Made by a program: the position numbers and the translations under genes. DNA of 64,000 nucleotides from Paenibacillus agilis. Lineage in GTDB: Bacteria; Bacillota; Bacilli; Paenibacillales; Paenibacillaceae. The stretch is taken from contig NZ_VNJK01000001.1 of NCBI RefSeq assembly GCF_007786455.1, positions 2,697,765-2,761,764 of the forward strand, read 5' to 3'. The notes under the pieces were generated by a model, which saw only the letters and a list, made by a program, of their open reading frames with translations, made no database searches and was not told the DNA's origin. Below, piece by piece: positions 27,001 to 34,986 of this stretch. Position 1 is the first letter of the stretch, and each line of letters opens with the position of its first letter.

Positions 27001-29002
27001 CATTCCAAATGTCGTGACCGTGACCCCAACAGAAACCGGGCCGCAGCAAGCGACAGCCACCGTAACGGTGAATCAGGTTCCCGCGATCTCGCTCACGAAG
27101 ACGGCGGATCGGGTCAATGCGCTGCCGGGTGATACGATTACCTATACAGTGACGGTAACGAATACCGGCAGCGTCCCTTTAACAAGTGTTGGCGTCAGCG
27201 ACGAGCTGCTAGGACTAAATACCGTTATTCCATCGCTCGGAGTGGGTCTATCCCAAAGCTTCACGCTAACGCTCGTCGTTCCACCGGGAACAGCAATCGG
27301 AACCGTTATCACAAACGTAAGCACGGCCGTCTCTGACCAGACGGAATCGGTCAATGCGACCTTCAAAGTACTGGTCAACGATGTGCCACCATCGATAACC
27401 ATTGTAAAAACGCCAAATGTGCTGGCTGCTGCACCGGGAGAGACTGTCACGTATACGATTACGGTGACGAACACGGGTGCGGTCGTGTTGACCAATGTAC
27501 TCTTGACAGACACGACGCTTGGCATCTCGCAAGCACTTGGCACGTTCAACCCTGGCCAAAGCCAGGCCCTAACCTTTGACTTCATCATTCCTGCTGGCAC
27601 TCCAAGCGGCTCCGTCATCGTCAATACAGCCGTCGTGACCTCGGATCAGACAAATCCAGAGGAAAGCACTTCTACCGTTACAGTTCAACCAGCTCCAGGG
27701 CTAACCGTGACCAAAGCGCTTTCTCAAACTCAGGCCGTACCAGGCGGGAGGGTGACGGCAACCATTACGGTGAGGAATACGGGCAACGTCGACCTCACGA
27801 ACGTCGTCATTACAGATGCGACCATCAATTTCAGTTCTGTCATTCCATCTCTGCCTGCAGGATCGACAAGCACATTCCCAATTCCATTTACGACGCCTAC
27901 TGTACCGGCAGGAACGGTCATCACGAACACAGCAACGGCCTCTTCCAACGAAACAGGCCCAACATCTGCGACGGCGACGCTCACAGTACTACCAGAGGCC
28001 CAGCTTACGCTGGTCAAAACCGTCACTCCGTCCGTTGCTTTGCCGGGTGAAACAGTGACATTTACATTCGAAATTCGCAATACGACCGATACGACGTTTA
28101 CGAACGTTCGATTTACTGACGAGTTAATTGGGATCGACAAGACGGTAGAATCTATTCCTCCCGGATTTTTCGTTAACGTGTCTCGCACATTTACCATTCC
28201 TGCGGATGCACGTGGCGATAGCGTCATTACCAATATAGCTACGCTCAGCTCTGATCAAACGACGCCAATCATTGCTGTGGCTCAAGTTACCGTGGCTGAA
28301 GATCCGGAGTTGACGATCAGTAAGACAGTGTTTCCGCCAGTCGCCTTCCCTGGCGAACAAGTATTTTTCAATATGATAGGCGTTAATACTGGAAACGTAC
28401 CGCTATCGAATATTCGCTATTCCGATCCGCTGCTCGGGATTAACGGAATCGTGCAATCACAGGATGTCGGCGTTGCCGTATCACTGATTGTTCCATTTAC
28501 CATTCCAGCCAACGCCACGCCAGGCGAGCCGATTGTCAACACCGTTTTGCTCGACTCGGCTCAGACAGGTCCGCTAAGTACGTCCGTAACCGTCAATGTT
28601 GCAGGACTACCGCTAACCGTTACTAAAAAAGCAGATTGCAACACCGTCTTTGTTGGGGATAAGGTTCGCTTCACGATTACAGTAGCCAATACGAGTTCGA
28701 TTACGGTCACGAATGCCGTGTTGACGGACATTTTACAGACAGGTACGAAGTTCGTCCCAGGCAGCGTGACGGTCGCAGGATGTGCCTTACCTGGAGCAAA
28801 TCCGAATGCTGGTATTCCGTTAGGCAATATCGCCCCGGGTGAAACAATTAAAGTGACGTTCCAAGTGAAGCAAACTGTGCTGCCGCCTAATGAAAAGGTA
28901 CAAAATCGGGCATCAGTCAGCTTCCAGTTAGACAATTCAACTCGACCGTTTACAATCGATTCCAACGTAATTAGCATCAAAGTGGATGAACATGCGGAAT
29001 AA
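24059..29002 (+). CDS. Giant DUF11-repeat surface protein (1647 aa)
   Basis: I place the start at GTG 24059 because AAAGGAGG ends seven bases before it; the frame is open further upstream. The first ~350 residues form a beta-rich domain (MPFILRFSGNDTGAISFTGN, LPPGSSILYAELVWAGTY) without a signal peptide. Twelve DUF11-type repeats of about 100-145 residues follow, each with a P-G-(D/E)-TVTYT-TVTNTGN core and LTNV..DPLLG. The first and last are the longer FVPGSV type. No sortase motif or membrane anchor is visible. Such proteins in spore formers are often linked to the spore or cell surface, but this is inference. It is paralogous to 45523-50655. Confidence 0.88.
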   Translation: MPFILRFSGNDTGAISFTGNTLGLSGLNGVAGTQDFIGALVTTNTSLQVGDFPPGTTNDFNLNNASAILNLPPGSSILYAELVWAGTYAVTGGTTDFSPFIDKSISVTTPLGTTVSVAPDPVTAQLLFINGNFNYFRSANVTSIVQAGGAGTYTVGGIVGNTENVSTSSGNHCGWTLCVVYKNTVLPFRNLSLNVGIVDIEFASTPSVDTTITGFSTPITGPVTGRMQLCAGDGDANKSGDQVLFGPDPASLTFLSGPRNFQNNFFASQICDDSGNLDTSGTFGTRNMLLGAPGANVVAGRQGWDITNVNISGTLTNNQTSATLQLRTTGDGYTVYAVGLYFDINAPKIVVNKFVAGGSSTGITADIAIEGGLLALNAGTVVIGQTVTYTIVVSNTGTTSATSTVIVDPLPNNTAFVPGSVRINGAPSGADPTVGVPIGTLAPFTSVFVTFSVTIVSLPPNGLACNQATAFFQYQSVAGGPILDGSIPSSEICVQVSPATIEFTKSANPLSGVPGDTITYTFTVTNTSAVTLTNVQVNDPLLGLFVLLNMPPGDVVTFDVDFVIPPGTPAGTLINNTATVTSDQTLPKDASAQVLVLPSFSLNVAKVADRVSLAAGDIVTYTLTVTNTSNAPLTNVTVTDDLLGFSQVIPSLDAGASQSFTVPFTVPLGTLAGTVFTNVTTATSNETGPAIDTATIIVTPVPNLVLFKSVTPQTAAPGDTVTYKLTASNAGNQTLTNVRIADPTLGINQTFDAVNPGDSVVVTIPFIIPLTAMQGDSLVNVATVTSDQTGPTQADAVVIIIGAPSITLTKSVSPQQATVGATVSYTFEVTNTGNTSLTNVQLTDPLLGLNQNIGTLAPGQSQTVDFSFVIPSGAANPFINIATVTGTSGSQTVQASDSASLNLLFPAFTLTKTVDRARVNPGETVNFTITIVNTGAVPLTNVAVSDPLLAYTNTIALLAPGASVTQTIPFTVPASTTPGSVIPNVVTVTPTETGPQQATATVTVNQVPAISLTKTADRVNALPGDTITYTVTVTNTGSVPLTSVGVSDELLGLNTVIPSLGVGLSQSFTLTLVVPPGTAIGTVITNVSTAVSDQTESVNATFKVLVNDVPPSITIVKTPNVLAAAPGETVTYTITVTNTGAVVLTNVLLTDTTLGISQALGTFNPGQSQALTFDFIIPAGTPSGSVIVNTAVVTSDQTNPEESTSTVTVQPAPGLTVTKALSQTQAVPGGRVTATITVRNTGNVDLTNVVITDATINFSSVIPSLPAGSTSTFPIPFTTPTVPAGTVITNTATASSNETGPTSATATLTVLPEAQLTLVKTVTPSVALPGETVTFTFEIRNTTDTTFTNVRFTDELIGIDKTVESIPPGFFVNVSRTFTIPADARGDSVITNIATLSSDQTTPIIAVAQVTVAEDPELTISKTVFPPVAFPGEQVFFNMIGVNTGNVPLSNIRYSDPLLGINGIVQSQDVGVAVSLIVPFTIPANATPGEPIVNTVLLDSAQTGPLSTSVTVNVAGLPLTVTKKADCNTVFVGDKVRFTITVANTSSITVTNAVLTDILQTGTKFVPGSVTVAGCALPGANPNAGIPLGNIAPGETIKVTFQVKQTVLPPNEKVQNRASVSFQLDNSTRPFTIDSNVISIKVDEHAE

Positions 29003-29008
29003 AGAGAT

Positions 29009-29040
29009 AACCGGCCTTTTCGGAGGCCGGTTGTTGTTTT
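29009..29040 (+). terminator. Terminator after the first DUF11 gene
   Basis: AACCGGCC/GGCCGGTT stem with an eight-base loop, then TTGTTGTTTTG. A diverged copy of this region lies at 29997-30030. Confidence 0.85.
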
Positions 29041-29127
29041 GAATAGGATTTTTAGTAGCTTATGGTACGCATAAAAAACACGAAAAACCATCGAATCACG
29101 ATGGTTATGTCTTCACATTAAAGCCTA

Positions 29128-29841
29128 TTAATTTATAGATATTTGTTGGTAATAATCTTCTTGAAAGTGGGGGTGGAGCATAAGTAGCCCCTCCTCTACA
29201 CTTGTATTCCTTTCCTTTGCTACATTTTCAACAATAAGATCAGTCCATGCACGTCTAGCAATTTCATTAATGTTACCCATTCCAGATATATGATACGTAT
29301 TCATACCCCAGCGATATATCATCGTTTTTTGTTCACGGGGAGATTTATAAATGTTTGCATTAAAACTAAAAGTCATTGTGTAATCTTCTCCAAAACTGCT
29401 ATCAGGTATTTCAATACGTGACAAGTAATTCTTTGTGTACACATTTCCAGTATTAACATTGCTATATATTCCTTCGAATTTGTTATCTACAAAAAAATAA
29501 TGACCATCACTTCGATAAATTTCATAACCTGGATGAGCAATAATGTCATCCCATGTATGACTCAATGCCCTCGGTGCCAATAAATCATCATCATCAAGGC
29601 GGTATATATATTTATATTTACATTGAGAAAATCCAAATTTAAGTTTACTTCCAATGGATGTAAACATTTCTTTTACATTAACAATTCGAATTTGGGGGTG
29701 CTTAAATACATACTCAGCTTTAGGGCTATCATTAATAATGACCATTTCTGATTCACCTGAAAAATCTTGACGAAGAAAAGATTCAATGGCTTCCTCTAAT
29801 AAATGAGGGCGTCGGTAGGTTAAAGTTAACACACTAATCAT
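29128..29841 (-). CDS. Glycosyltransferase family 2-like protein
   Basis: The ATG at 29841 has GGAGGAAAG upstream and gives 237 residues. The GT-A start (MISVLTLTYRRPHLLEEAIESF), the metal-binding acidic motif YRLDDDD and a C-terminal DSSFGEDYTM segment fit GT2 transferases. It lies convergent to the DUF11 gene and is flanked by two similar terminator regions. It may decorate the DUF11 protein; the sugar and acceptor are unknown. It is more AT-rich than the DUF11 gene. Confidence 0.85.
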   Translation of the reverse strand: MISVLTLTYRRPHLLEEAIESFLRQDFSGESEMVIINDSPKAEYVFKHPQIRIVNVKEMFTSIGSKLKFGFSQCKYKYIYRLDDDDLLAPRALSHTWDDIIAHPGYEIYRSDGHYFFVDNKFEGIYSNVNTGNVYTKNYLSRIEIPDSSFGEDYTMTFSFNANIYKSPREQKTMIYRWGMNTYHISGMGNINEIARRAWTDLIVENVAKERNTSVEEGLLMLHPHFQEDYYQQISIN

Positions 29842-29996
29842 AGTAAACTTTCCTCCACACATACTATTTCCAGTATTGGATCAGAATTGTTTAGTTAGTG
29901 CTGATTTAGCATTCAATTTAGGCATTATATGCAAACCAAATGAAGTATGCTATTTTGTACAAGCATGTTACGGGAACCGAATAAAGCGAATAAAGA

Positions 29997-30030
29997 AATA
30001 ACCAGCCTTTTTGAAAGCCGGTTATTGTTT
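29997..30030 (+). repeat. Diverged copy of the DUF11 terminator region
   Basis: AATAACC...GGTTATT hairpin with flanks GAATAAAG before and TTTG then TTGGATTTTTA after, matching the block around 29000-29055. No gene ends here on the plus strand, so it looks like a duplication scar. Confidence 0.6.
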
Positions 30031-30117
30031 GAAATTGGATTTTTATTTGAAAGCCGTACCATCTATCGCTATTGTTTTTGAATGAGAAATTTCACTATGT
30101 TCTTGTCTAAATAGAAT

Positions 30118-30627
30118 CTACATATTGCTTGGAAATAACTTTTCAACAATCACAACATTAAGCCATTTACCGTCTAATTGACTATGCTTTTCATACACAC
30201 CAACTTCTCTAAAACCCAAACTACGACACAACTGTCGGCTGCCTGTGTTAAAGTCAAAGATACGAGAAAGCAGTTTCCAGTAATGAAGCTTCTCACATTC
30301 CTCTATAAGTACACTTAGAAGCTGCTTGCCTACTCCTTTTCCTCTGTAATCCTTATGAATGTAAATCGAGAATTCCCCTACGCCTTTATAGCATTCTCTC
30401 TTTTCACGGTACGGAGAAACATAAGCTGTGCCCACAATTACATTTTCACGAACGCCAACTAAGATAGGATAATAAGTCCCTGCGTCCTCAATCCATTTCA
30501 CTCTGCTTTCAATCGTTTTAGGCTCGCTCTCAAATGTCGAGTTTCGCTCATGAACAATATTATAGTTGTAGATTTCGGTTAAAGCACTTGCGTCATCTAC
30601 CTTGGCTCTCCGTATCTCAATGTTCAA
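30118..30627 (-). CDS. GNAT acetyltransferase, ArsN1/phosphinothricin acetyltransferase-like
   Basis: A TTG at 30627, nine bases after AAGGAGGG, gives 169 residues starting MNIEIRRAKVDDASALTEIYNY, the classic opening of the Pat/Bar/ArsN1 family. The acetyl-CoA loop is IHKDYRGKGVGKQLL. ArsN1 enzymes acetylate the arsenic antibiotic arsinothricin or related compounds. The gene directly follows the flavoprotein gene in an arsenic locus, which favours ArsN1 over a plain Pat. A frame open further upstream overlaps the flavoprotein gene and is not preferred. Confidence 0.85.
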   Translation of the reverse strand: MNIEIRRAKVDDASALTEIYNYNIVHERNSTFESEPKTIESRVKWIEDAGTYYPILVGVRENVIVGTAYVSPYREKRECYKGVGEFSIYIHKDYRGKGVGKQLLSVLIEECEKLHYWKLLSRIFDFNTGSRQLCRSLGFREVGVYEKHSQLDGKWLNVVIVEKLFPSNM

Positions 30628-30649
30628 AGTCCCTTCCCTCCTTCTATGA

Positions 30650-32029
30650 TTATCCGCAGCAAGATGATGATGAAGGCGCACTTACATTTGAATTACTTGT
30701 ACAGCAAGTACTTTCTGCTTTCTCCTCGTGGGGAGTTTCTTCTGTCTCACAACAGCTCTCTTCGCGGGAAAGACTTATGCTACATACTCCTGTTTCCGGC
30801 AGTTCTAATTCGACCTTCTCTGCAGCTTCCCAATCACCTGTCAGAGCTGCCACAATAGATCTAACCTGTTCATAGCCAGTTGCCATCAGAAACGTTGGTG
30901 CACGACCATAGCTTTTCGATCCAACGATATAAAAGTGTTGTTCAGGCTGACGCAATTCCTTCTCTCCATGAGGCCTTACGGTACCACAACTATGAAGATT
31001 AGGATCAATCAACGGAGCTATTGCACCAACACTCTCAATTGCAGAATCGATGTCCGTTCTGACTTCACGAAGAAAACTCATATCCGGACGAGATCCGGTA
31101 TTACTAATAACCTCATCTATAAATTCAATCTGCATGGTCTGACCGTTGCTATACCCAATTACATGAATCTTATCTCCTGATTTTTCGAAGTTCTCAATCA
31201 TAAAGGATGGGTACACTTGTACTTTGCCGGAACGAACAAGATTCTCTAAACGAATACCTAACTCTCCACGTTCACGAAGACTGTCCTTTTCTTGGCCTCC
31301 GTATACTGCTGTTACATTCGATTTTCGTATGACCCACGAGATTTTTGTATCTGGCTCCTGTTCTTTAAGCTTTTCAAGATCTAATAGTGCATTAATTGCA
31401 GAATGCCCACTTCCAACAACAAGTACGTGTTTGCCAGCATAACGTTCTCTTTGCTGACCAACTACATCAGGGATTCCGTAAGTAATTTGTTCTTTCAGTG
31501 TGAGCTCGTTCTCCGTCCATATCCCATTGGAAACGGCAGGATTAGGAGTTGCCCAAGTGCCAGATGCGTCAATGACAGCCTTTGCCTCAAACACTTTTCT
31601 TTCACCATTTTTCGTGACATGCAGTACAAATGGCAGCTGACCACGTTCGGCTGTTCTAACTTTACTTAAGCCTTTACGACTTACCGCAGTAACATTGGCA
31701 TTAACGTGGATATGTGGTTTCATGGCTGGCAGGTTTGAAAGTGGAACAAGGTACTGCTCTACTAGCTCACCGCCTGTTGGAATATTCGTAACAATTGGTA
31801 CCTTCCAACCACTTTCCTCGAGTAATTGCTTAGCTGCTTTATCGATATTAAATTGCCATGGAGAGAATAGACGTACATGACTCCATCGCTTGATGTTCCC
31901 TGCTATTTCATTGGATGCCTCAAATAAAATGAAGGATTCTCCTTTAGAAACCAAATGGGCTGCTGCCGCTAGACCTACAGGACCTCCACCAATGATTGCA
32001 ACTGGTAATGCACTACAACATTTATTCAT
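30650..32029 (-). CDS. FAD/NAD(P)-binding oxidoreductase with Cys-rich tail (ars-locus flavoprotein)
   Basis: A 459-residue flavoprotein with an N-terminal GGGPVGLAAAAHL dinucleotide site and a second one, VLVVGSGHSAINALL, as in flavin monooxygenase-like or pyridine nucleotide-disulfide enzymes. The last ~45 residues are low-complexity and carry three Cys-Cys pairs (SCCET, TCCTS, SSCCG) plus a single Cys. Arsenic loci often carry such flavoproteins, sometimes called ArsO, with no settled reaction. The tail could bind As(III); this is inferred. It is preceded by a 36-bp palindrome at 32081-32116. Confidence 0.85.
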   Translation of the reverse strand: MNKCCSALPVAIIGGGPVGLAAAAHLVSKGESFILFEASNEIAGNIKRWSHVRLFSPWQFNIDKAAKQLLEESGWKVPIVTNIPTGGELVEQYLVPLSNLPAMKPHIHVNANVTAVSRKGLSKVRTAERGQLPFVLHVTKNGERKVFEAKAVIDASGTWATPNPAVSNGIWTENELTLKEQITYGIPDVVGQQRERYAGKHVLVVGSGHSAINALLDLEKLKEQEPDTKISWVIRKSNVTAVYGGQEKDSLRERGELGIRLENLVRSGKVQVYPSFMIENFEKSGDKIHVIGYSNGQTMQIEFIDEVISNTGSRPDMSFLREVRTDIDSAIESVGAIAPLIDPNLHSCGTVRPHGEKELRQPEQHFYIVGSKSYGRAPTFLMATGYEQVRSIVAALTGDWEAAEKVELELPETGVCSISLSREESCCETEETPHEEKAESTCCTSNSNVSAPSSSSCCG

Positions 32030-32080
32030 GATTCATAACCTCCATGATTAATTGATATTCGTTTGATTAAAATAATTCCA

Positions 32081-32116
32081 TATTCTATTAATCAAATTAA
32101 TTTGATTAATAGAATA
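32081..32116. promoter_or_regulatory. Perfect 36-bp palindrome upstream of the flavoprotein gene
   Basis: The 18-base half starting TATTCTATTAATC is followed exactly by its reverse complement. The centre AATCAAATTAATTTGATT recurs at 32509-32526. It is probably an ArsR operator; as an AT-only hairpin it would be a weak terminator. Confidence 0.75.
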
Positions 32117-32128
32117 AAACAAAAGCGA

Positions 32129-32476
32129 TTAGCAACAATCGCCTGTTTTAACATCATTTAAGCGGAAAATACAGCATAGCTCTGGTGAAAGAAGATTGTT
32201 AACTTCCTCTTGGTTGAGTTCGTAGTAACTCCAGGTACCTTTCGTTTCTTTCCGAATTAAACCAGCATCCAGCAAGATTTTCAAATGGTACGACAGTTTA
32301 GACTGCTGCATATCGAAAATATCGGTAAGATCACATACGCATGTATTACCTCTTTGTGTGAGCTCATACATAATCTGCAGTCGTTTTTGATCTGCCAGTG
32401 CTTTGAACTTGGCTTCGTATGTAGCAAAATCAACTTTCGATGATTCTTGTTGTACGATGGGAAGTTCTTTGAACAT
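32129..32476 (-). CDS. arsR: ArsR family repressor (leftward unit)
   Basis: A 115-residue winged-helix protein. The metal-site-like TCVCDL (Cys46, Cys48) lies in the helix before the recognition helix (QQSKLSYHLKILLDAGLI), as in ArsR proteins sensing As(III). Extra Cys pairs occur at 101-102 and 114-115 and could form another site. The ATG follows AGATAGGAGG. Two ATCAAA...TTTGAT palindromes bracket its promoter. Confidence 0.93.
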   Translation of the reverse strand: MFKELPIVQQESSKVDFATYEAKFKALADQKRLQIMYELTQRGNTCVCDLTDIFDMQQSKLSYHLKILLDAGLIRKETKGTWSYYELNQEEVNNLLSPELCCIFRLNDVKTGDCC

Positions 32477-32508
32477 CCTCTTTCCTCCTATCTTTTAATT
32501 CTGCAATT

Positions 32509-32526
32509 AATCAAATTAATTTGATT
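32509..32526. promoter_or_regulatory. ArsR-type operator near the arsR transcription start
   Basis: Perfect 18-bp palindrome AATCAAATTAATTTGATT, just downstream of the predicted -10 at 32537-32542. It matches the centre of the 32081-32116 palindrome. Confidence 0.75.
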
Positions 32527-32536
32527 TATGATTGAT

Positions 32537-32566
32537 ATCATAACATCCATTTTTTATGAAAGTCAA
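32537..32566 (-). promoter_or_regulatory. SigA-type promoter for the leftward arsR
   Basis: On the minus strand TTGACT (32561-32566), 18 bases, TATGAT (32537-32542). It is flanked by operators at 32509-32526 and 32569-32592. Confidence 0.7.
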
Positions 32567-32568
32567 TT

Positions 32569-32592
32569 ATTAATCAAATTTTTTTGATTAAT
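32569..32592. promoter_or_regulatory. ArsR-type operator upstream of the arsR -35 box
   Basis: ATTAATCAAA and TTTGATTAAT arms around TTTT, directly next to the -35 element. It shares the ATCAAA/TTTGAT half-sites with the other two copies. Confidence 0.72.
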
Positions 32593-32632
32593 ATATTTAA
32601 TTGTAACGCAAGTAACACTATACATATATATG

Positions 32633-32670
32633 TATATAAGTGTTTACTAATATAATTATTTACTTATATA
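32633..32670. promoter_or_regulatory. Second-type inverted repeat upstream of the rightward arsR
   Basis: Arms TATATAAGT (32633-32641) and ACTTATATA (32662-32670) overlap the -35 of the rightward promoter. The sequence differs from the ATCAAA sites, suggesting the second ArsR has its own operator. Confidence 0.55.
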
Positions 32671-32686
32671 ATGATCTGTGTATAAT
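32659..32686 (+). promoter_or_regulatory. Promoter for the rightward arsR-arsB-arsC unit
   Basis: TTTACT (32659-32664), 16 bases, TATAAT (32681-32686), overlapping the inverted repeat at 32633-32670. Confidence 0.6.
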
Positions 32687-32759
32687 AAACTCTGGATAAA
32701 GATTGCCGTGATTGTAAGAAAACCTTAACATCCAAGTTTAAGTGAAAGGGGTGTCTATT

Positions 32760-33077
32760 TTGACAGAAACAACGGATTCTCTTGTAGAGACGATGAAATT
32801 GTTAGCTGATAAAACACGCTTGACCATTCTTGCCCTTCTGAAAGAGAAGGAAATGTGTGTCTGTGATATCGTCGATATTTTACATACGACACAGCCTAAT
32901 ATCAGTCAGCATTTGAAAAAGCTTAAAAATGGTGGGCTTGTGCTAGAAACTAGACGTAGTCAGTGGATTTACTATTCGTTGAACATGGATGATAAACCGT
33001 ATTTACAAGGTATTCTTAAAGAATTGCCTTCCATGAAAGATGAACTAAATAAATTAAATCCTAACTGTTGTAAGTAA
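32760..33077 (+). CDS. arsR: ArsR family repressor (rightward unit)
   Basis: TTG at 32760 is eight bases after AAAGGGG and gives 105 residues. The winged helix (TTQPNISQHLKKLKNGGLVLETRRSQWIYYSL) and the metal-site-like EMCVCDIVDIL (Cys33, Cys35) are typical of ArsR; the tail ends NPNCCK with another Cys pair. It is distinct in sequence from the leftward ArsR and heads an operon with arsB and arsC. Confidence 0.92.
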   Translation: MTETTDSLVETMKLLADKTRLTILALLKEKEMCVCDIVDILHTTQPNISQHLKKLKNGGLVLETRRSQWIYYSLNMDDKPYLQGILKELPSMKDELNKLNPNCCK

Positions 33078-33092
33078 CACAAGGAGGCGCAC

Positions 33093-34385
33093 ATGTTAGC
33101 TATTGCATCGCTTATTTTTATGGTTACGCTTATTTTCGTCATCTGGCAGCCTAAAGGGTTAAACATTGGATATTCTGCTGCTGGAGGTGCCATCTTGGCC
33201 CTGCTCTTCGGGGTCGTAAACTTTCAGGATGTATGGGATGTTACTGGCATCGTATGGAATGCAACCCTTACCTTTGTAGCCATTATTCTAATTTCATTAA
33301 TTCTTGACGAGATAGGCTTTTTTGAATGGGCAGCCCTACATATGGCGCGTTTTGCTAAAGGAAATGGAACGCTGATGTTCATTTATGTCGTCTTACTAGG
33401 AGCTGCAGTAGCTGCATTGTTTTCAAACGATGGAGCGGCTCTGATTCTGACTCCAATCGTACTTGCTATGGTTCGGGCTCTTAAATTTGATGATCGAATG
33501 ATATTGCCATTCATTATGGCCAGTGGATTTATTTCAGATACGGCTTCCCTGCCGCTTATCATAAGTAACTTGGTTAACATCGTGTCGGCTGATTTCTTTG
33601 GCATTGGTTTTGCTGAATATGCGAGTCGAATGATTGTTCCAACTATCTTTTCTATCGCTGGAAGCTTGCTCGTTCTGTATCTTGTATTTCGAAAAAGTAT
33701 TCCGAAAACATATGATCTCAGTCAACTGAAACAACCTAAGGAAGCAATTAAAGATATGCGAATGTTTAAGCTTTCGTGGAGCGTACTTGGCGTATTATTA
33801 GTTGCTTACATGATTAGCGAGTTCATACACATTCCAGTTTCTATCATTGCTGGCGTGGCTGCTATCACGTTCCTGTTCATTGCTCGGAGAAGTAAAGTTA
33901 TACAAACAGGCGCTGTTATCAAAGGTGCTCCATGGTCCGTTGTCGTCTTTTCCATCGGCATGTATGTTGTCGTTTATGGTTTACGCAACGTAGGACTCAC
34001 AGAAGAACTCGGTAAGGTGTTTCAGTGGATGGCAGATCAAGGCCTGTTTATCGCGACAGTTGGCTCCGGATTTGTTGCAGCACTCCTCTCCTCTATTATG
34101 AATAACATGCCGACGGTTATGATCGACGCACTTGCTATTCAGGGTACGGATACGCAAGGAGTAATTCGCGAAGCACTCATTTATGCAAATGTCATAGGCT
34201 CAGATCTTGGTCCAAAAATTACACCTATTGGTTCGCTAGCAACTCTATTATGGCTTCATGTACTCGCTAAGAAGAATGTCAAAATCACATGGGGTTATTA
34301 CTTCAAAGTGGGTATCGTGTTAACTATACCGGTGTTATTCATTACGTTAACTGGACTATATTTGTGGCTTAGCTTTATTCATTAG
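33093..34385 (+). CDS. arsB: Arsenite efflux permease ArsB
   Basis: A 430-residue protein with about twelve membrane segments, family blocks [21 protein letters not shown] and [15 protein letters not shown], and [12 protein letters not shown] near the C-terminal end, as in ArsB antiporters of the ion transporter superfamily. It expels As(III) and Sb(III). It starts 15 bases after the arsR stop, with AAGGAGG upstream, and is followed by arsC. No ArsA pump subunit is next to it; the ArsA-like gene at 7584 is 25 kb away. Confidence 0.95.
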   Translation: MLAIASLIFMVTLIFVIWQPKGLNIGYSAAGGAILALLFGVVNFQDVWDVTGIVWNATLTFVAIILISLILDEIGFFEWAALHMARFAKGNGTLMFIYVVLLGAAVAALFSNDGAALILTPIVLAMVRALKFDDRMILPFIMASGFISDTASLPLIISNLVNIVSADFFGIGFAEYASRMIVPTIFSIAGSLLVLYLVFRKSIPKTYDLSQLKQPKEAIKDMRMFKLSWSVLGVLLVAYMISEFIHIPVSIIAGVAAITFLFIARRSKVIQTGAVIKGAPWSVVVFSIGMYVVVYGLRNVGLTEELGKVFQWMADQGLFIATVGSGFVAALLSSIMNNMPTVMIDALAIQGTDTQGVIREALIYANVIGSDLGPKITPIGSLATLLWLHVLAKKNVKITWGYYFKVGIVLTIPVLFITLTGLYLWLSFIH

Positions 34386-34419
34386 TAGACATTTAGTAGA
34401 TATAAAGGAGAAATACAAC

Positions 34420-34842
34420 ATGGAGAAGAAACTCATTTACTTTTTATGTACTGGAAATTCGTGCCGCAGTCAAATGGCGGATGGATTTATGAAGGAACTT
34501 GGCGGAGAACGCTATGAGGTGAAGAGTGCAGGTCTTGAAGCTCATGGTTTAAATCCAAGAGCCATTCAAGTGATGAAGGAAGCTGGCATTGATATCAGTA
34601 GTAATACCTCAGATGTCATTGATCCAGAGATTTTAAACCGCGCTGATTACGTTGTAACCCTATGTGGCCATGCGGATGAGCATTGTCCCGTTATCTCCAA
34701 CACTAATGTTGTAAAATGGCATTGGGGCTTCGAAGATCCTGCCAAGACAACAGGTACGGAAGAAGAAATCATGGCACACTTCAGAAACGTTCGCGATGCT
34801 ATAAAAGCGCGCATTAAAAAGTTTGTTGAAGAAGGTCAATAA
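34420..34842 (+). CDS. arsC: Arsenate reductase ArsC, thioredoxin-coupled type
   Basis: A 140-residue low-molecular-weight-phosphatase fold enzyme. The P-loop is [14 protein letters not shown] with nucleophile Cys10 and Cys15; the redox pair Cys82 and Cys89 lies in LCGHADEHC. This Cys10/82/89 arrangement matches the S. aureus and B. subtilis enzymes that reduce arsenate to arsenite using thioredoxin. The ATG follows AAAGGAG. It ends the arsR-arsB-arsC operon. Confidence 0.96.
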   Translation: MEKKLIYFLCTGNSCRSQMADGFMKELGGERYEVKSAGLEAHGLNPRAIQVMKEAGIDISSNTSDVIDPEILNRADYVVTLCGHADEHCPVISNTNVVKWHWGFEDPAKTTGTEEEIMAHFRNVRDAIKARIKKFVEEGQ

Positions 34843-34899
34843 GGCTGCTGTGGAATGAATCGTTCTGAACATATGCCAATAGAAGCTTATACTAACAAA

Positions 34900-34938
34900 T
34901 CATTGCTTCACCATTTCAATTAGTGCTTCAATTGATAA
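34900..34938 (-). pseudogene. Relic of the N-terminal SUKH segment (LSIEALIEMVKQ)
   Basis: The minus strand reads LSIEALIEMVKQ then stop. It matches LTIESLIEMVKQC in the fragment at 36241-36408. Only about 12 codons remain. It marks the right edge of the SUKH array next to arsC. Confidence 0.6.
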
Positions 34939-34942
34939 TTAA

Positions 34943-34980
34943 AAATAAAGCCTGTCCAATTAAGAACAGGCTTTATTTCT
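34943..34980 (-). terminator. Terminator, copy 1 of 4 in the SUKH array
   Basis: AAAGCCTGT/ACAGGCTTT stem with a nine-base loop (CCAATTAAG), followed by TATTTTTA on the minus strand. The same hairpin follows at 36447, 37973 and 38688. Confidence 0.85.
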
Positions 34981-34986
34981 AACGGA

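Noticed and set aside
24514-28360. Many minus-strand and alternative-frame open readings inside the DUF11 gene
   Set aside because: They mirror the low-complexity Thr/Val/Pro-rich repeats of the real gene and lack start signals. The same applies at 45714-50453.
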